Of a stretch of DNA of 64,000 nucleotides, positions 19,131 through 27,464 are shown piece after piece. Positions within the stretch are counted from its first letter, which is position 1. Each line of letters begins with the position of its first letter. The translations under genes were made by a program, and so were the position numbers. This DNA is from Alphaproteobacteria bacterium UBA3612 (GTDB lineage Bacteria > Pseudomonadota > Alphaproteobacteria > Sphingomonadales > Sphingomonadaceae). The notes under the pieces are model-generated. The model had not been told where the DNA came from. It searched no databases and was given only the letters and a program-made list of their open reading frames with translations. Where the stretch lies: contig DFLT01000002.1 in NCBI GenBank assembly GCA_002375465.1, positions 62,233-126,232 of the forward strand. Reading direction: 5' to 3'.

Positions 19131-20317
19131 TCCCGCGTCAGGGGCAGTGCATAGCGGTCGCGGACATATTGAACCTGATAATTGCACATCCCGCCGGTTA
19201 GGAACGACATCTCCGCGCCCGCCAGGTAAAGCGTCCACATGCGGTAGAAACGTTCGTCGTACAGCGCGACGATGCTGTCCCTTGCCGCCTTTGTGCGATC
19301 ATACCAGATTTTCAGCGTCTTGGCATAATGCAGGCGCAAGGTTTCGGTATCGGTCATGATCAGCTTCTCGCGCTCGCTCGCCGAGACGATCTCTGACAAG
19401 GCAGGGATGTAACCGCCGGGGAAAATATATTTTGACGTAAAGCTATCGGTGACGCCGGGTCCGCCCATGCGCCCGATGGTATGAATCAGCATCACGCCAT
19501 CCTGTGCCAGCAGGTTGCGGCACTTTCGAAAGAATTTCGCATAATGCGGCGGCCCGACATGTTCGAACATGCCGACGGACACGATGCGGTCGAAGCTGCC
19601 CTCCACATCCCGATAATCGATCAGTTCGAACGTAACGCGATCCGCCAGTCCTTCTTCCTCCGCCCGCCGGCGCGCGACCTTCAATTGTTCTCGCGACAGC
19701 GTGATCCCCTTCACGCGCACGTCGAAGGTCCGCGCCAGGTACAGCGCCATGCCGCCCCAGCCGCAGCCGATATCGAGAACCGTGTGTCCCGGCTCCAGGG
19801 CCAGCTTTGCGGCGATGTGCCGTTTCTTTGCCAGCTGCGCGGTGTCCAGATCGGTGACCCCGTCCTCGAAATAGGCGCAGCTATATTGCCAGTCCTCGTC
19901 CAGGAACAATTTATATAGGTCGTCCGACAGATCGTAATGATGGGCGACGTTGCGTTCTGAACGCTGCTTCCAGTTGAAGCGATCCAGGCGCGCGCGCATT
20001 CGCGTCAGCCGGCGTTTCAGCCCCTGCCCCTCTATGGTGCGGCCCGTGCCGAAGCTGTTATTGCGTTTGATCAGATACAGGAAATCGCGAATATCGCCGC
20101 CTTCTATCGACAGGCGGCCGTCCATGAACGCCTCTGTAAATCCCAGGCCGATATTGCTGACGATCGCGCGCGCTACTCCGGAATCATGCAGCCGCAGCGT
20201 CAAATGGCCGTAATCGGGGTCCGGTGCGCCGAATGTCCGGCGCTTGCCATTCGCGCCCACCACCGTCAGCTCGCCCCGCCGGATGAGACGATCAAGAATA
20301 TGGTTCAATAGCCACAT
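19046..20317 (-). CDS. cfa: Cyclopropane-fatty-acyl-phospholipid synthase
   Basis: SAM-dependent enzyme that methylenates unsaturated acyl chains of membrane phospholipids. At 423 residues it has an N-terminal lipid-binding part (1-110) and a methyltransferase domain with VLDIGCGWGGMALYLA (SAM-binding motif). Typical family segments are NVAHHYDLSDDLYKLFLD, EHVGPPHYAKFF and FPGGYIPAL. The segment MSFLTGGMCNYQVQ near the C-terminus is also usual. The start at 20317 matches the family N-terminus (MWLLNHILDRLIRRG). The last 28 codons overlap the end of the convergent hydroxylase gene by 85 bases, which is unusual for two apparently intact genes. Confidence 0.95.
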   Translation of the reverse strand: MWLLNHILDRLIRRGELTVVGANGKRRTFGAPDPDYGHLTLRLHDSGVARAIVSNIGLGFTEAFMDGRLSIEGGDIRDFLYLIKRNNSFGTGRTIEGQGLKRRLTRMRARLDRFNWKQRSERNVAHHYDLSDDLYKLFLDEDWQYSCAYFEDGVTDLDTAQLAKKRHIAAKLALEPGHTVLDIGCGWGGMALYLARTFDVRVKGITLSREQLKVARRRAEEEGLADRVTFELIDYRDVEGSFDRIVSVGMFEHVGPPHYAKFFRKCRNLLAQDGVMLIHTIGRMGGPGVTDSFTSKYIFPGGYIPALSEIVSASEREKLIMTDTETLRLHYAKTLKIWYDRTKAARDSIVALYDERFYRMWTLYLAGAEMSFLTGGMCNYQVQYVRDRYALPLTRDYLAETEALLRSAESPTSQSPRVSAMGK

Positions 20318-20649
20318 ATTCCGGTCCCCTTTCTTCTCTGCCAAAAGGTAAGGATCGATTAATTCGCTCTCCGCCAGAGTAAAGAGGCGGGATCGGCGGC
20401 TTTCGCGCGATTCGCCCGCGCTTGCGTCGACCGGAATTCCTCGATCGAGTCTGCGGCCAGTTGTGCTTGAACCGCGCCCGGATGGTACGCGGCGGGCTGG
20501 TGCATGGCCTGTGGCAGCTGGTAATCCAATATCGACTGGCCGTGTGGGTGATTTGAGGCCAGCACAAAATTCAACGCTTCGTCGTTCCGACGTCGGGGGC
20601 GTTCCGGGGTGATGCCGGAACAAGAAATATCCTTATCCGTTCATAGGTT
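20318..20649. promoter_or_regulatory. Intergenic region between divergent cfa and rlpA
   Basis: A 332-base gap holding the promoters of cfa (leftward) and rlpA (rightward). A hairpin GTTCCGG / CCGGAAC with a seven-base spacer lies at 20601-20621, close to the rlpA start at 20650 or 20662; it has no T-run, so an operator or leader structure is as likely as a terminator. I see no gene or RNA here. Confidence 0.4.
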
Positions 20650-21291
20650 ATGGGCATATTGATGACGAAAGAAGCCATGCTTCCCGGTCGACGCGCCCGG
20701 CTGAAGGCATTTCTGAAATTAAAGACCGAGCACCGCCTGGCGCGAATGGCTGTGGGTATCAGTGCCGTGGCGATCGCCGGCGCGGGCTTGGCAGACGCGC
20801 ACCTCTACACGGCGCCGCCCGCCGATGTCCTGCTTGAGGGGCAGGAAGCCGGCGACGGCGCTCTCTCCGACGCAATCGTGCCGGAGCCGGGATTTGCGAG
20901 CGAAATACCGATCATTCTGCCGGAATCGCGCGCCGATTCCGCCACGGACCCACTGGTAGAGGCTGCTGCCGAGGCTGTTGAAGCTGCGGCAGAGGAAATT
21001 GGCCTGGGCGAGGCGAGCTATTATGGCGACCGTTTCGCTGGACGTTCCACCGCCAGTGGGGAAGCCTTTGATCCCGCCCTGTTGACTGCCGCGCACCGCA
21101 CCCTGCCGCTGGGCAGCACTGTTCGGGTAACCCATATGGATTCGGGAGAAAGCGTCGTCGTGAAAATCAACGACCGTGGCCCGTTCCACGGCCAGCGCAT
21201 TATCGATCTGTCAAAGGCGGCTGCCCGCAAGATCGGCATGCTGGGCGCCGGCAAGGCGCGGGTGAAGCTGGAACTGCTGCGCCGCAGCTAA
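20650..21291 (+). CDS. rlpA: RlpA-like septal ring lytic transglycosylase family protein
   Basis: A 213-residue envelope protein with a double-psi beta-barrel domain at the C-terminus (about 118-210): ASYYGDRFAGRSTASGE, LPLGSTVRVTH, VKINDRGPF and IDLSKAAARKIGM are all family motifs. A hydrophobic segment (about 32-50) acts as signal or anchor, followed by an acidic Ala-rich linker. RlpA in Pseudomonas cleaves peptidoglycan strands lacking stem peptides; the catalytic Asp is kept here in the NDRGP motif. No C-terminal SPOR domain is present, so septal targeting by denuded glycan binding is not expected. ATG at 20650 or 20662 are both possible starts. Confidence 0.9.
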   Translation: MGILMTKEAMLPGRRARLKAFLKLKTEHRLARMAVGISAVAIAGAGLADAHLYTAPPADVLLEGQEAGDGALSDAIVPEPGFASEIPIILPESRADSATDPLVEAAAEAVEAAAEEIGLGEASYYGDRFAGRSTASGEAFDPALLTAAHRTLPLGSTVRVTHMDSGESVVVKINDRGPFHGQRIIDLSKAAARKIGMLGAGKARVKLELLRRS

Positions 21292-21355
21292 CGGGCGGCA
21301 CGCCTGATAGCCCGCGCGCGGTAGGTGCGCGGTTTGGGGTGGCCCTCAGCAGTTA

Positions 21356-21383
21356 GGGAGGCGAGCCAGATTCCCCGCCTCCC
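21356..21383. terminator. Hairpin between convergent rlpA and dipeptidase genes
   Basis: An eight-base inverted repeat GGGAGGCG (21356-21363) / CGCCTCCC (21376-21383) with a 12-base loop, followed on the + strand by CAAAATTTCTT. It lies between two convergent stop codons (21291 and 21428), the place expected for a shared terminator. The T-run is weak. Confidence 0.6.
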
Positions 21384-21427
21384 CAAAATTTCTTCCACGA
21401 GCCTGACGACCCGACGGAGCGCTGATT

Positions 21428-22690
21428 CTATTCGCTTTCCGTGAACAGTACTTCGCTGGGCCCGCGTTCGGTCTGCAAGCGGGCGGCAACCGCTTCGGCC
21501 TGTTCCAGTGCCCGCAGGATATTGCCGCTGGAGATCTTCTTCAGCTCTTCTTCGGAATAGCCCCGCCGCAGCAGTTCGGCGAAAAGGTCGGGATACGCCG
21601 CGACCGTCTCCATCCCGATGGCATAGCTGGGTACGCCGTCAAAATCGCCGCCCAGGCCGATAGCGTCGATTCCGGCAACCTGCTCGATATGGTCAATATG
21701 ATCGGCAACATCGGAAATGGTCGCCTTTGGCGCTGGATTGGCGTTGCGCCATGCCTGCATGCCCTGATCCACCAGTTCGGGCTGATCCGGATGCAGGAAT
21801 TCCAGCCGCGCCTTTTCCGCGGCTTCCTGCGCCCACCACTGGTTGAACGCGTCCTTCACAAAGCCTTCGACGAAGGTGACCATGATAACGCCGCCATTTT
21901 CAGGCAGACGCTGCAGAACCTCGTCCGGCACATTGCGAACATGGTCGGTGACCGCCCGCGCGGAGGAGTGTGAAAAGATGACCGGTGCCTGGCTCTCGTC
22001 CAGGGCGGCGTTCATCGCGGCTGCACTGACGTGGCTGAGGTCCACCAGCATGCCCAGCCGGTTCATCTCACGCACGACTTCCCGGCCGAACTCGCTCAGC
22101 CCGTTGGATTTCGGCAGGTCGGTCGCACTGTCCGCCCACGCGAGACTCTCGCCATGCGTTAACGTCATGTAACGTGCGCCAAGGTCGTAGAACTGGCGCA
22201 GAACCGCCAGCGAATTGGCAATCGAATGGCCGCCCTCTACTCCGTACATGCTGGCAACCCGGCCAGAGGCCATGATGCGACGCACGTCCTCAGCGGTCAG
22301 GGCCTTTGCCATGCTGTCGGGATTGGCCGCGATCAGCCTGTCGGTAAGGTCGATCTGTTCCAGCGTCTGCACGACCGCCTCTGGCTCTGGCAGGCTGGCG
22401 GGCACATATACCGACCAGAATTGCGCGCCGACATGGCCTGCCTTCATCATTTCCGCATCGGTCGCAACGTCGGCTTTGAAACGTTCCGTCAGGCGCGCAT
22501 AGGGAAAATCGGACACGCGCTGGTTGTTCAGCTCGCGGATCTTGCCCGGCAGGTCGTTGTGACCGTCAAACACGGGCTGTTCGCTCAGGATCGCGTCTAT
22601 GCGAGCGTCCTCGTCCTGCGCGGTGGCAGGTGCGGCCATCGCGGCCATCCCCAGAACAAGTGAAAGCGAGGCGGCGACTGGACGAAACAT
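21428..22690 (-). CDS. Exported dipeptidase, peptidase family M19 (membrane dipeptidase type)
   Basis: A 420-residue zinc dipeptidase with a signal peptide (MFRPVAASLSLVLGMAAMAAPATAQ, cleavage near residue 25), so it acts in the periplasm on dipeptides, possibly from peptidoglycan or imported protein. FDGHNDLP provides the first zinc ligands (His and Asp). Later segments YGVEGGHS, LVDLSHVS and IFSHSSARA carry the remaining His and Glu residues of renal-dipeptidase-like enzymes, and IGLGGDFDG is the C-terminal family signature. An open frame extends 61 codons upstream, but the ATG at 22690 begins the signal peptide. Confidence 0.94.
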   Translation of the reverse strand: MFRPVAASLSLVLGMAAMAAPATAQDEDARIDAILSEQPVFDGHNDLPGKIRELNNQRVSDFPYARLTERFKADVATDAEMMKAGHVGAQFWSVYVPASLPEPEAVVQTLEQIDLTDRLIAANPDSMAKALTAEDVRRIMASGRVASMYGVEGGHSIANSLAVLRQFYDLGARYMTLTHGESLAWADSATDLPKSNGLSEFGREVVREMNRLGMLVDLSHVSAAAMNAALDESQAPVIFSHSSARAVTDHVRNVPDEVLQRLPENGGVIMVTFVEGFVKDAFNQWWAQEAAEKARLEFLHPDQPELVDQGMQAWRNANPAPKATISDVADHIDHIEQVAGIDAIGLGGDFDGVPSYAIGMETVAAYPDLFAELLRRGYSEEELKKISSGNILRALEQAEAVAARLQTERGPSEVLFTESE

Positions 22691-22802
22691 TGGGAAACTC
22701 CCCCATATATGCAGATCAGGGCCGGACGACAGGAATGGCGCCAGCCTGCGGTAACCCGTCGGAGTGTCATCGCCCCTCGGATCCTGGACCGCCTTGGCGC
22801 GG

Positions 22803-22940
22803 TCAGAAATCGACCGCAATGCCTTTTTTCTCCCAGTCGCCGTAGCGCGTGGGCTCGGGCCCCTTGCGGCCACCGACTTCCTTCTGGTCGGTTTTTACGG
22901 GTTCCGGTTCGGGCGGTGGCGGCGTATCGGTCTTGCTCAT
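22803..22940 (-). CDS. DUF1674 protein, succinate dehydrogenase assembly factor 4-like
   Basis: A 45-residue gene, short enough to be missed by length cut-offs. After a Pro/Glu-rich start it ends in GRKGPEPTRYGDWEKKGIAVDF, the DUF1674 signature shared with mitochondrial SDHAF4 (Sdh8). SDHAF4 binds flavinated succinate dehydrogenase subunit A and protects it until the complex is assembled. Alphaproteobacterial homologs are presumed to do the same in the cytoplasm, but that is inference here. It starts at an ATG (22938-22940) and is divergent from the SDR gene at 23017. No sdh genes lie in the window. Confidence 0.92.
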   Translation of the reverse strand: MSKTDTPPPPEPEPVKTDQKEVGGRKGPEPTRYGDWEKKGIAVDF

Positions 22941-23016
22941 ATTTCGCACTGTAACGGCTTTCCGCCTTTGACGCTAAGAGCGAATTGAACTTCTTGCGCG
23001 GAAAGGGGCGACGGAC

Positions 23017-23877
23017 ATGTTATCGTTGAACGGTCGAACGATCGCGCTGACGGGCGCCGGCAGCGGCATTGGCCGCGCGCTTGCCGTCGCCATGGCGCGC
23101 AAGGGGGCGACCGTTGCCCTGGCCGACCGGGATGCAGAGGGGTTGGCGTACACCAGCCGCATGCTGGGGGATTATCCGCATTCGACGCGCCTGTTCGATG
23201 TCACGGACCACGGCGTTCTGGAGGCGTGGATAGACGAGGTCGCGGCGGAGTTCGGCGCGCTGCACGGGATCATCAACAATGCAGGCCTCAGCGTGATTGC
23301 GCCGTTCGAACATATGCCGGCGGCAGACTTCGACTGCGTCATGGACGTGAATTTCAATGCCGTGGTCCGGGGATGCCGGGCCGCCCTGCCGCATGTGAAG
23401 GCAACCGACGGCGGCTGGATCGTGAATATTTCCAGTGTGTTCGGCCTGATGGGCTATCCAACGCAGAGCGCCTACAACGCCTCCAAGTTCGCCGTGCGCG
23501 GCCTCAGCGAGGCAATGCATCTGGAACTGGGGATGACGGCCCCGCACGTTCGCGTGGTACGTGTCCATCCCGGGGGCATAAAGACCCGCGTTGCGCACAA
23601 TGCCAAATTCATCCGCGGGATAGAGGGGGCCGGGGATCAATCCGCGCCTGGGGGCATGCATGACCCGGACGGCTTTGTCGCCGCCAGTCCCACATCGCCC
23701 GAAGCGGCGGCAGACGCGATCATCCGAGGGATGGAGACCGGCGCACACCGCATCCTTATCGGCCGGGATGCCCGCATGGTGGACTGGCTGACGCGGCTGA
23801 TGCCAGTAAACTATTGGCGCCGCATCGGCCCATTCCTTGGCGCGAAGGCCGCATCGAATAGGAAGGTTACATCCTGA
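23017..23877 (+). CDS. Short-chain dehydrogenase/reductase family oxidoreductase
   Basis: A 286-residue classical SDR with the cofactor motif TGAGSGIGRALA (residues 12-23), the NNAG segment (INNAGLS near 88), the catalytic Ser in NISSVFG (near 139), and Tyr/Lys in YNASK (near 154). The DRD at the end of strand 2 hints at NAD+ rather than NADP+. The substrate cannot be told. Its stop overlaps the apparent start of the downstream rRNA methyltransferase (CTGA), so translation of the two is probably coupled. Confidence 0.92.
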   Translation: MLSLNGRTIALTGAGSGIGRALAVAMARKGATVALADRDAEGLAYTSRMLGDYPHSTRLFDVTDHGVLEAWIDEVAAEFGALHGIINNAGLSVIAPFEHMPAADFDCVMDVNFNAVVRGCRAALPHVKATDGGWIVNISSVFGLMGYPTQSAYNASKFAVRGLSEAMHLELGMTAPHVRVVRVHPGGIKTRVAHNAKFIRGIEGAGDQSAPGGMHDPDGFVAASPTSPEAAADAIIRGMETGAHRILIGRDARMVDWLTRLMPVNYWRRIGPFLGAKAASNRKVTS

Positions 23878-25139
23878 CCCAGCATCCCGCAGGCCTCCCC
23901 GCCCGCCGCGCCGCCCTGACCCTGTTGCAGGCCGTTCTGTGGCGCAAACAGGCGCTGGAGGCGGCACTGCCGCGCGCGCTGAGAAAGATCGAGGCCCCAG
24001 CCGATCGCGGGCTGGCCCGATCCATCGCCAGCCTGACATTACGTTGGCTGCCTGACCTAGACGATCTGATCGATGGCGCGACGGAGCGCACATTATCACC
24101 AGAGGCACCTGCACGCATGGTGCTAAGGATCGCGCTGACCCAGGCATTGGTGTTGAAAACGCCGGATCATGCCGTCGTGTCGACGGCGCTGCCTCTCGTC
24201 GAGGGCGCGCCCCGGCGTCTGGTGCATGGCGTGCTGGCCCGCCTGCTGCGCGAAAGTGCTGAACTGCCCGAACATCCGACGTTGCCCGACCCCTGGGCGA
24301 CGCGGTGGACACTCAGCTGGGGGGAAGAGGTGGTTGCCGCGGCGGGAAGAAGCCTGGCCCAGCCCGCGCCGGTCGACCTGCAATTCGGCCGCGACTTTCC
24401 CGCGCCCGAGGGGGGCATCAGCCTGCTGCCAAATCATGTGCGGCTGCCCGCCGGCGGGCGCATCGAAGACATTCCCGGCTTTCAGGAGGGTGCATGGTGG
24501 GTGCAGGATATTGCCGCCAGCCTGCCCGCCCGCATATTGGCGCCGACGCCGGGGGAACGCGTGCTCGACATGGCGGCGGCGCCCGGCGGCAAGACGATGC
24601 AGCTTGCCGCCGCAGGCGCGCAGGTTACCGCGCTCGATCCCAGCAATGTCAGGATCGAGCGCCTGCGCGAAAATCTGGCGCGTACCGGCCTGTCGGCAGA
24701 AATCGTCGAGACCGATGCCCTGGCCTATACGATGGATAGCCCGTTCGACGCGGTTTTGCTGGATGCGCCCTGTTCCGGCACGGGAATTTTTCGGCGGCAT
24801 CCCGATGTTCTTCATCTGCGTCAGCCCAACCGCATGGGGGAGATCGTGGCGCTGCAGGCGCGCCTGCTGGATCATGCGGCATCGCTGACCCGTCCCGGTG
24901 GCCGTCTGGTCTATTCGGTATGTTCCCTCGAACAGCGAGAGGGGGAGGAGCAGATCGCCGCCTTTCTGAAACGCATGCCGGGCTGGAACACAGCGCCCGA
25001 CCCCACTGATCGATTGCCCAAAGGTGTCGAGCTGACAGCGGCAGGCTGGGTACGGACATTACCGGGAATGCTCGAATCCGTAGGCGGCCTGGACGGTTTT
25101 TTCATCGCCGAGCTGACGGCGCCGGAACGACCGGCCTGA
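23874..25139 (+). CDS. rsmB: RsmB-type 16S rRNA m5C methyltransferase, probable CTG start
   Basis: Methylates a cytosine of 16S rRNA using SAM. From the proposed start the protein has 421 residues. An N-terminal NusB-like domain (PARRAALTLLQAVL onwards) is followed by a methyltransferase domain with VLDMAAAPGGKTMQLAA, catalytic DAPCSGTGIFRRHPD and the second Cys motif YSVCSLE. The first ATG, GTG or TTG in frame is a TTG at 23925 without a Shine-Dalgarno, which would cut 17 residues from the conserved N-terminus. A strong AGGAAGG (23860-23866) sits seven bases before CTG at 23874, which overlaps the SDR stop as CTGA. An in-frame stop at 23859 excludes anything further upstream. Confidence 0.85.
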   Translation: MTQHPAGLPARRAALTLLQAVLWRKQALEAALPRALRKIEAPADRGLARSIASLTLRWLPDLDDLIDGATERTLSPEAPARMVLRIALTQALVLKTPDHAVVSTALPLVEGAPRRLVHGVLARLLRESAELPEHPTLPDPWATRWTLSWGEEVVAAAGRSLAQPAPVDLQFGRDFPAPEGGISLLPNHVRLPAGGRIEDIPGFQEGAWWVQDIAASLPARILAPTPGERVLDMAAAPGGKTMQLAAAGAQVTALDPSNVRIERLRENLARTGLSAEIVETDALAYTMDSPFDAVLLDAPCSGTGIFRRHPDVLHLRQPNRMGEIVALQARLLDHAASLTRPGGRLVYSVCSLEQREGEEQIAAFLKRMPGWNTAPDPTDRLPKGVELTAAGWVRTLPGMLESVGGLDGFFIAELTAPERPA

Positions 25140-25217
25140 TATTCCGCCCCGAAAATGGGACGGCCCGCCATATTTTTCGGAACGCCCCGCTTTCAACCCT
25201 GTCCGCACCGCCCCTAT

Positions 25218-25883
25218 ATGGAGAGCATGAACGACATTCGCATCGCACCGTCCATCCTTTCCGCTGACTTTGCAAATTTGGGAGAGGAGGTGCGCGCCAT
25301 CGACGCTGCAGGCGCGGATTATATCCATGTGGACGTGATGGACGGGCATTTCGTGCCGAACATCACCATCGGGCCGGCGGTCGTGAAGGCGTTGCGCCCG
25401 CACACGCAAAAGCCGTTCGACGTTCATTTGATGATTGCGCCGGTGGACACCTATCTGGAAGCCTTTGCGGAGGCTGGTGCCGACATATTGAGCGTGCATC
25501 CCGAATCGGGCCCGCACCTTCATCGAACCATCCAGACCATCGCGTCCCTGGGAAAGCGCGCCGGGCTCGTCCTGAACCCCGCAACGCCGCTCGACATACT
25601 CGACCATGTGATAGACGATCTCGACCTGATTTTGGTGATGAGCGTCAATCCGGGCTTCGGCGGCCAAAGCTTCATCCATTCGCAGCTTAACAAGATCGAG
25701 GCGATCCGTAAGCGTATCGACGCGACGGGGAAGTCCATCGACCTGGAGGTGGATGGCGGCATTGATGCGGAAACTTCGCGTCTGGCGCGCTCTGCGGGCG
25801 CTGATGTCCTCGTCGCCGGCACGGCGACCTTCCGGGGTGGGCCGGACCGTTATGCGGCCAATATCGCAGCTTTGCGCGGGTGA
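25218..25883 (+). CDS. rpe: Ribulose-phosphate 3-epimerase
   Basis: Interconverts ribulose 5-phosphate and xylulose 5-phosphate in the pentose phosphate pathway or Calvin cycle. It is a TIM barrel of 221 residues (218 if the ATG at 25227 is used; both are plausible). Motifs are IAPSILSADFANL at the start, HVDVMDGHFVPN with metal-binding His and catalytic Asp near residue 36, VHLMI near 67, SVNPGFGGQSF near 142, and EVDGGI near 177 with the second catalytic Asp. The frame is open 21 codons further upstream without family similarity. The next gene starts in its stop codon (GTGA). Confidence 0.96.
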   Translation: MESMNDIRIAPSILSADFANLGEEVRAIDAAGADYIHVDVMDGHFVPNITIGPAVVKALRPHTQKPFDVHLMIAPVDTYLEAFAEAGADILSVHPESGPHLHRTIQTIASLGKRAGLVLNPATPLDILDHVIDDLDLILVMSVNPGFGGQSFIHSQLNKIEAIRKRIDATGKSIDLEVDGGIDAETSRLARSAGADVLVAGTATFRGGPDRYAANIAALRG

Positions 25884-27463
25884 GCCTCGCGGAACTATTG
25901 GGCTTTCGCCGCCGGGTTCCGGTACGCTTCCGCACGACCGTTGCGGATCCGATAGAGGGCGACCGGGCGCGTGGGCGGGCATTGACGCGTGGCGAGATTA
26001 CGCTCGCTGGGGAAACGCTTTACCTGCGCGGCGCCGACTGGACGATGGCGGGCGCCTCGGACCGATTCCGCACCCATGTGCATGGATTCTACTGGCTGCG
26101 CGACATGGCGGGGGTTCTGCCGCCGGACCGCGGTGGGGAATTCGTGCGACCGATAATTTCCGGCTGGCTGGCTGCGCATGGTGACCCTGACGCCGACGCC
26201 TGGCGCGCCGACCGCATCGGCGCGCGGCTGGCCTTCTGGGCACTTTACGCACCCTATATTCTCGGCACGAACGACACCGACTATCGGTCTGCGGTTCTCA
26301 GTCATTACGTCCGCGCGGCAACCCATGCGGAGCGCAACATGGCAAAGGCGCCGCCCGGCCTGCCGCGCATCGTGGCGGCCAGCGGTCTCGTCATTGCCGG
26401 CCTGCTGTTGGAACGTAATGAAAAGCGTCTCGCCCAGGCGGAGACCCTGCTGGACGGGGCCCTTGGATCCGTCGTCCTGCAACATGGTTTGCCGTCCAGC
26501 CGCGCGCCCGCCGATCTGATGGCGGTGATGGAGTGGCTGCATGTCCTGCGCACGGCCTACGAAGCACGCGGCGAGGAGTGGCCGGAGGCGCAGCAGGGTG
26601 CCGACAGCCGCGCTCGGGCGGGGCTGCGCGCGGCACGACTGGGCGACGGCCGGCTAAGCGCCATGCACGGCGGGGACAATTATGCGCCTGCCCTGATCGA
26701 CCATTATCTTGCCTGGCCGGGCAGGGCGGCGCGGGGTCTTGGCGCAGGTGCAGAATCCGGTCTCCAGCGCCTGGAAAGTGGGCGCACGGTCGTGACCGTG
26801 GATGCGGCGCCACCGCCCGATTCCGATATTAACGACCACGGCCATGCCGGCGCGCTCGCCTTTGAATTTTCCGATGGTGAGGAGCGGATCGTCACGAATG
26901 TCGGCGGCGCTCCGCGCGATTCGCGTCTGACGCAGGCTGTGCGGACGACGGCGGCGCATTCGACACTGACCGTGGATGACATCAACCAGAGCGAGTTGCG
27001 CGACGGCGAACCCCTTGGTTCCGGCGTCGACACGGTGGAGGTGTCACGACGCGAAAGCGAAGAGGGCCAGTGGCTTGACATGACGCACGACGGCTATCGT
27101 AAGCGTCTCGGTCTGATGCACGGACGCCGCCTGTTCCTGGCGGCGGGGGGGACGGACCTACGCGGGGAGGATCGGCTGGAGCCTGTTCAGCGCAAGGGGC
27201 GGCAGGAATATCCCTTCGCGCTACGGTTCCACTTGGTTCCCGGAACGGATGTTGCCCCTACCGCCGACGGTCGCGGCGCCGTTGTGAAAACGGCACAGGG
27301 CAAGATGTGGCAATTGAAGGTGTCTGCCGGTAATCTGACGGTAGACGCCAGCCTGTGGATCGACGAGGAGGGCCGCGCAAAGCCGTCGCGGCAACTGGTC
27401 GTGACCGGCGAAACCTCCGCCGACGGGGCGACTCTCCGCTGGCGCTTCAACAAGGTGAGATAG
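25880..27463 (+). CDS. Heparinase II/III family protein
   Basis: A 527-residue protein with an N-terminal alpha-helical half and a C-terminal beta-rich half containing HSTLTVDDINQSE, a signature seen in heparinase II/III-like proteins. The preceding HGGDNYAPALID lies in the hinge region. Polysaccharide lyases of this fold cleave uronic-acid glycans, but many alphaproteobacteria carry a member next to rpe and purH with no export signal, as here, and its substrate is unknown. The GTG start is fixed by the GTGA overlap with rpe. The stop lies one base before purH, so these genes form one operon. Confidence 0.88.
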   Translation: MSLAELLGFRRRVPVRFRTTVADPIEGDRARGRALTRGEITLAGETLYLRGADWTMAGASDRFRTHVHGFYWLRDMAGVLPPDRGGEFVRPIISGWLAAHGDPDADAWRADRIGARLAFWALYAPYILGTNDTDYRSAVLSHYVRAATHAERNMAKAPPGLPRIVAASGLVIAGLLLERNEKRLAQAETLLDGALGSVVLQHGLPSSRAPADLMAVMEWLHVLRTAYEARGEEWPEAQQGADSRARAGLRAARLGDGRLSAMHGGDNYAPALIDHYLAWPGRAARGLGAGAESGLQRLESGRTVVTVDAAPPPDSDINDHGHAGALAFEFSDGEERIVTNVGGAPRDSRLTQAVRTTAAHSTLTVDDINQSELRDGEPLGSGVDTVEVSRRESEEGQWLDMTHDGYRKRLGLMHGRRLFLAAGGTDLRGEDRLEPVQRKGRQEYPFALRFHLVPGTDVAPTADGRGAVVKTAQGKMWQLKVSAGNLTVDASLWIDEEGRAKPSRQLVVTGETSADGATLRWRFNKVR

Positions 27464-27464
27464 A

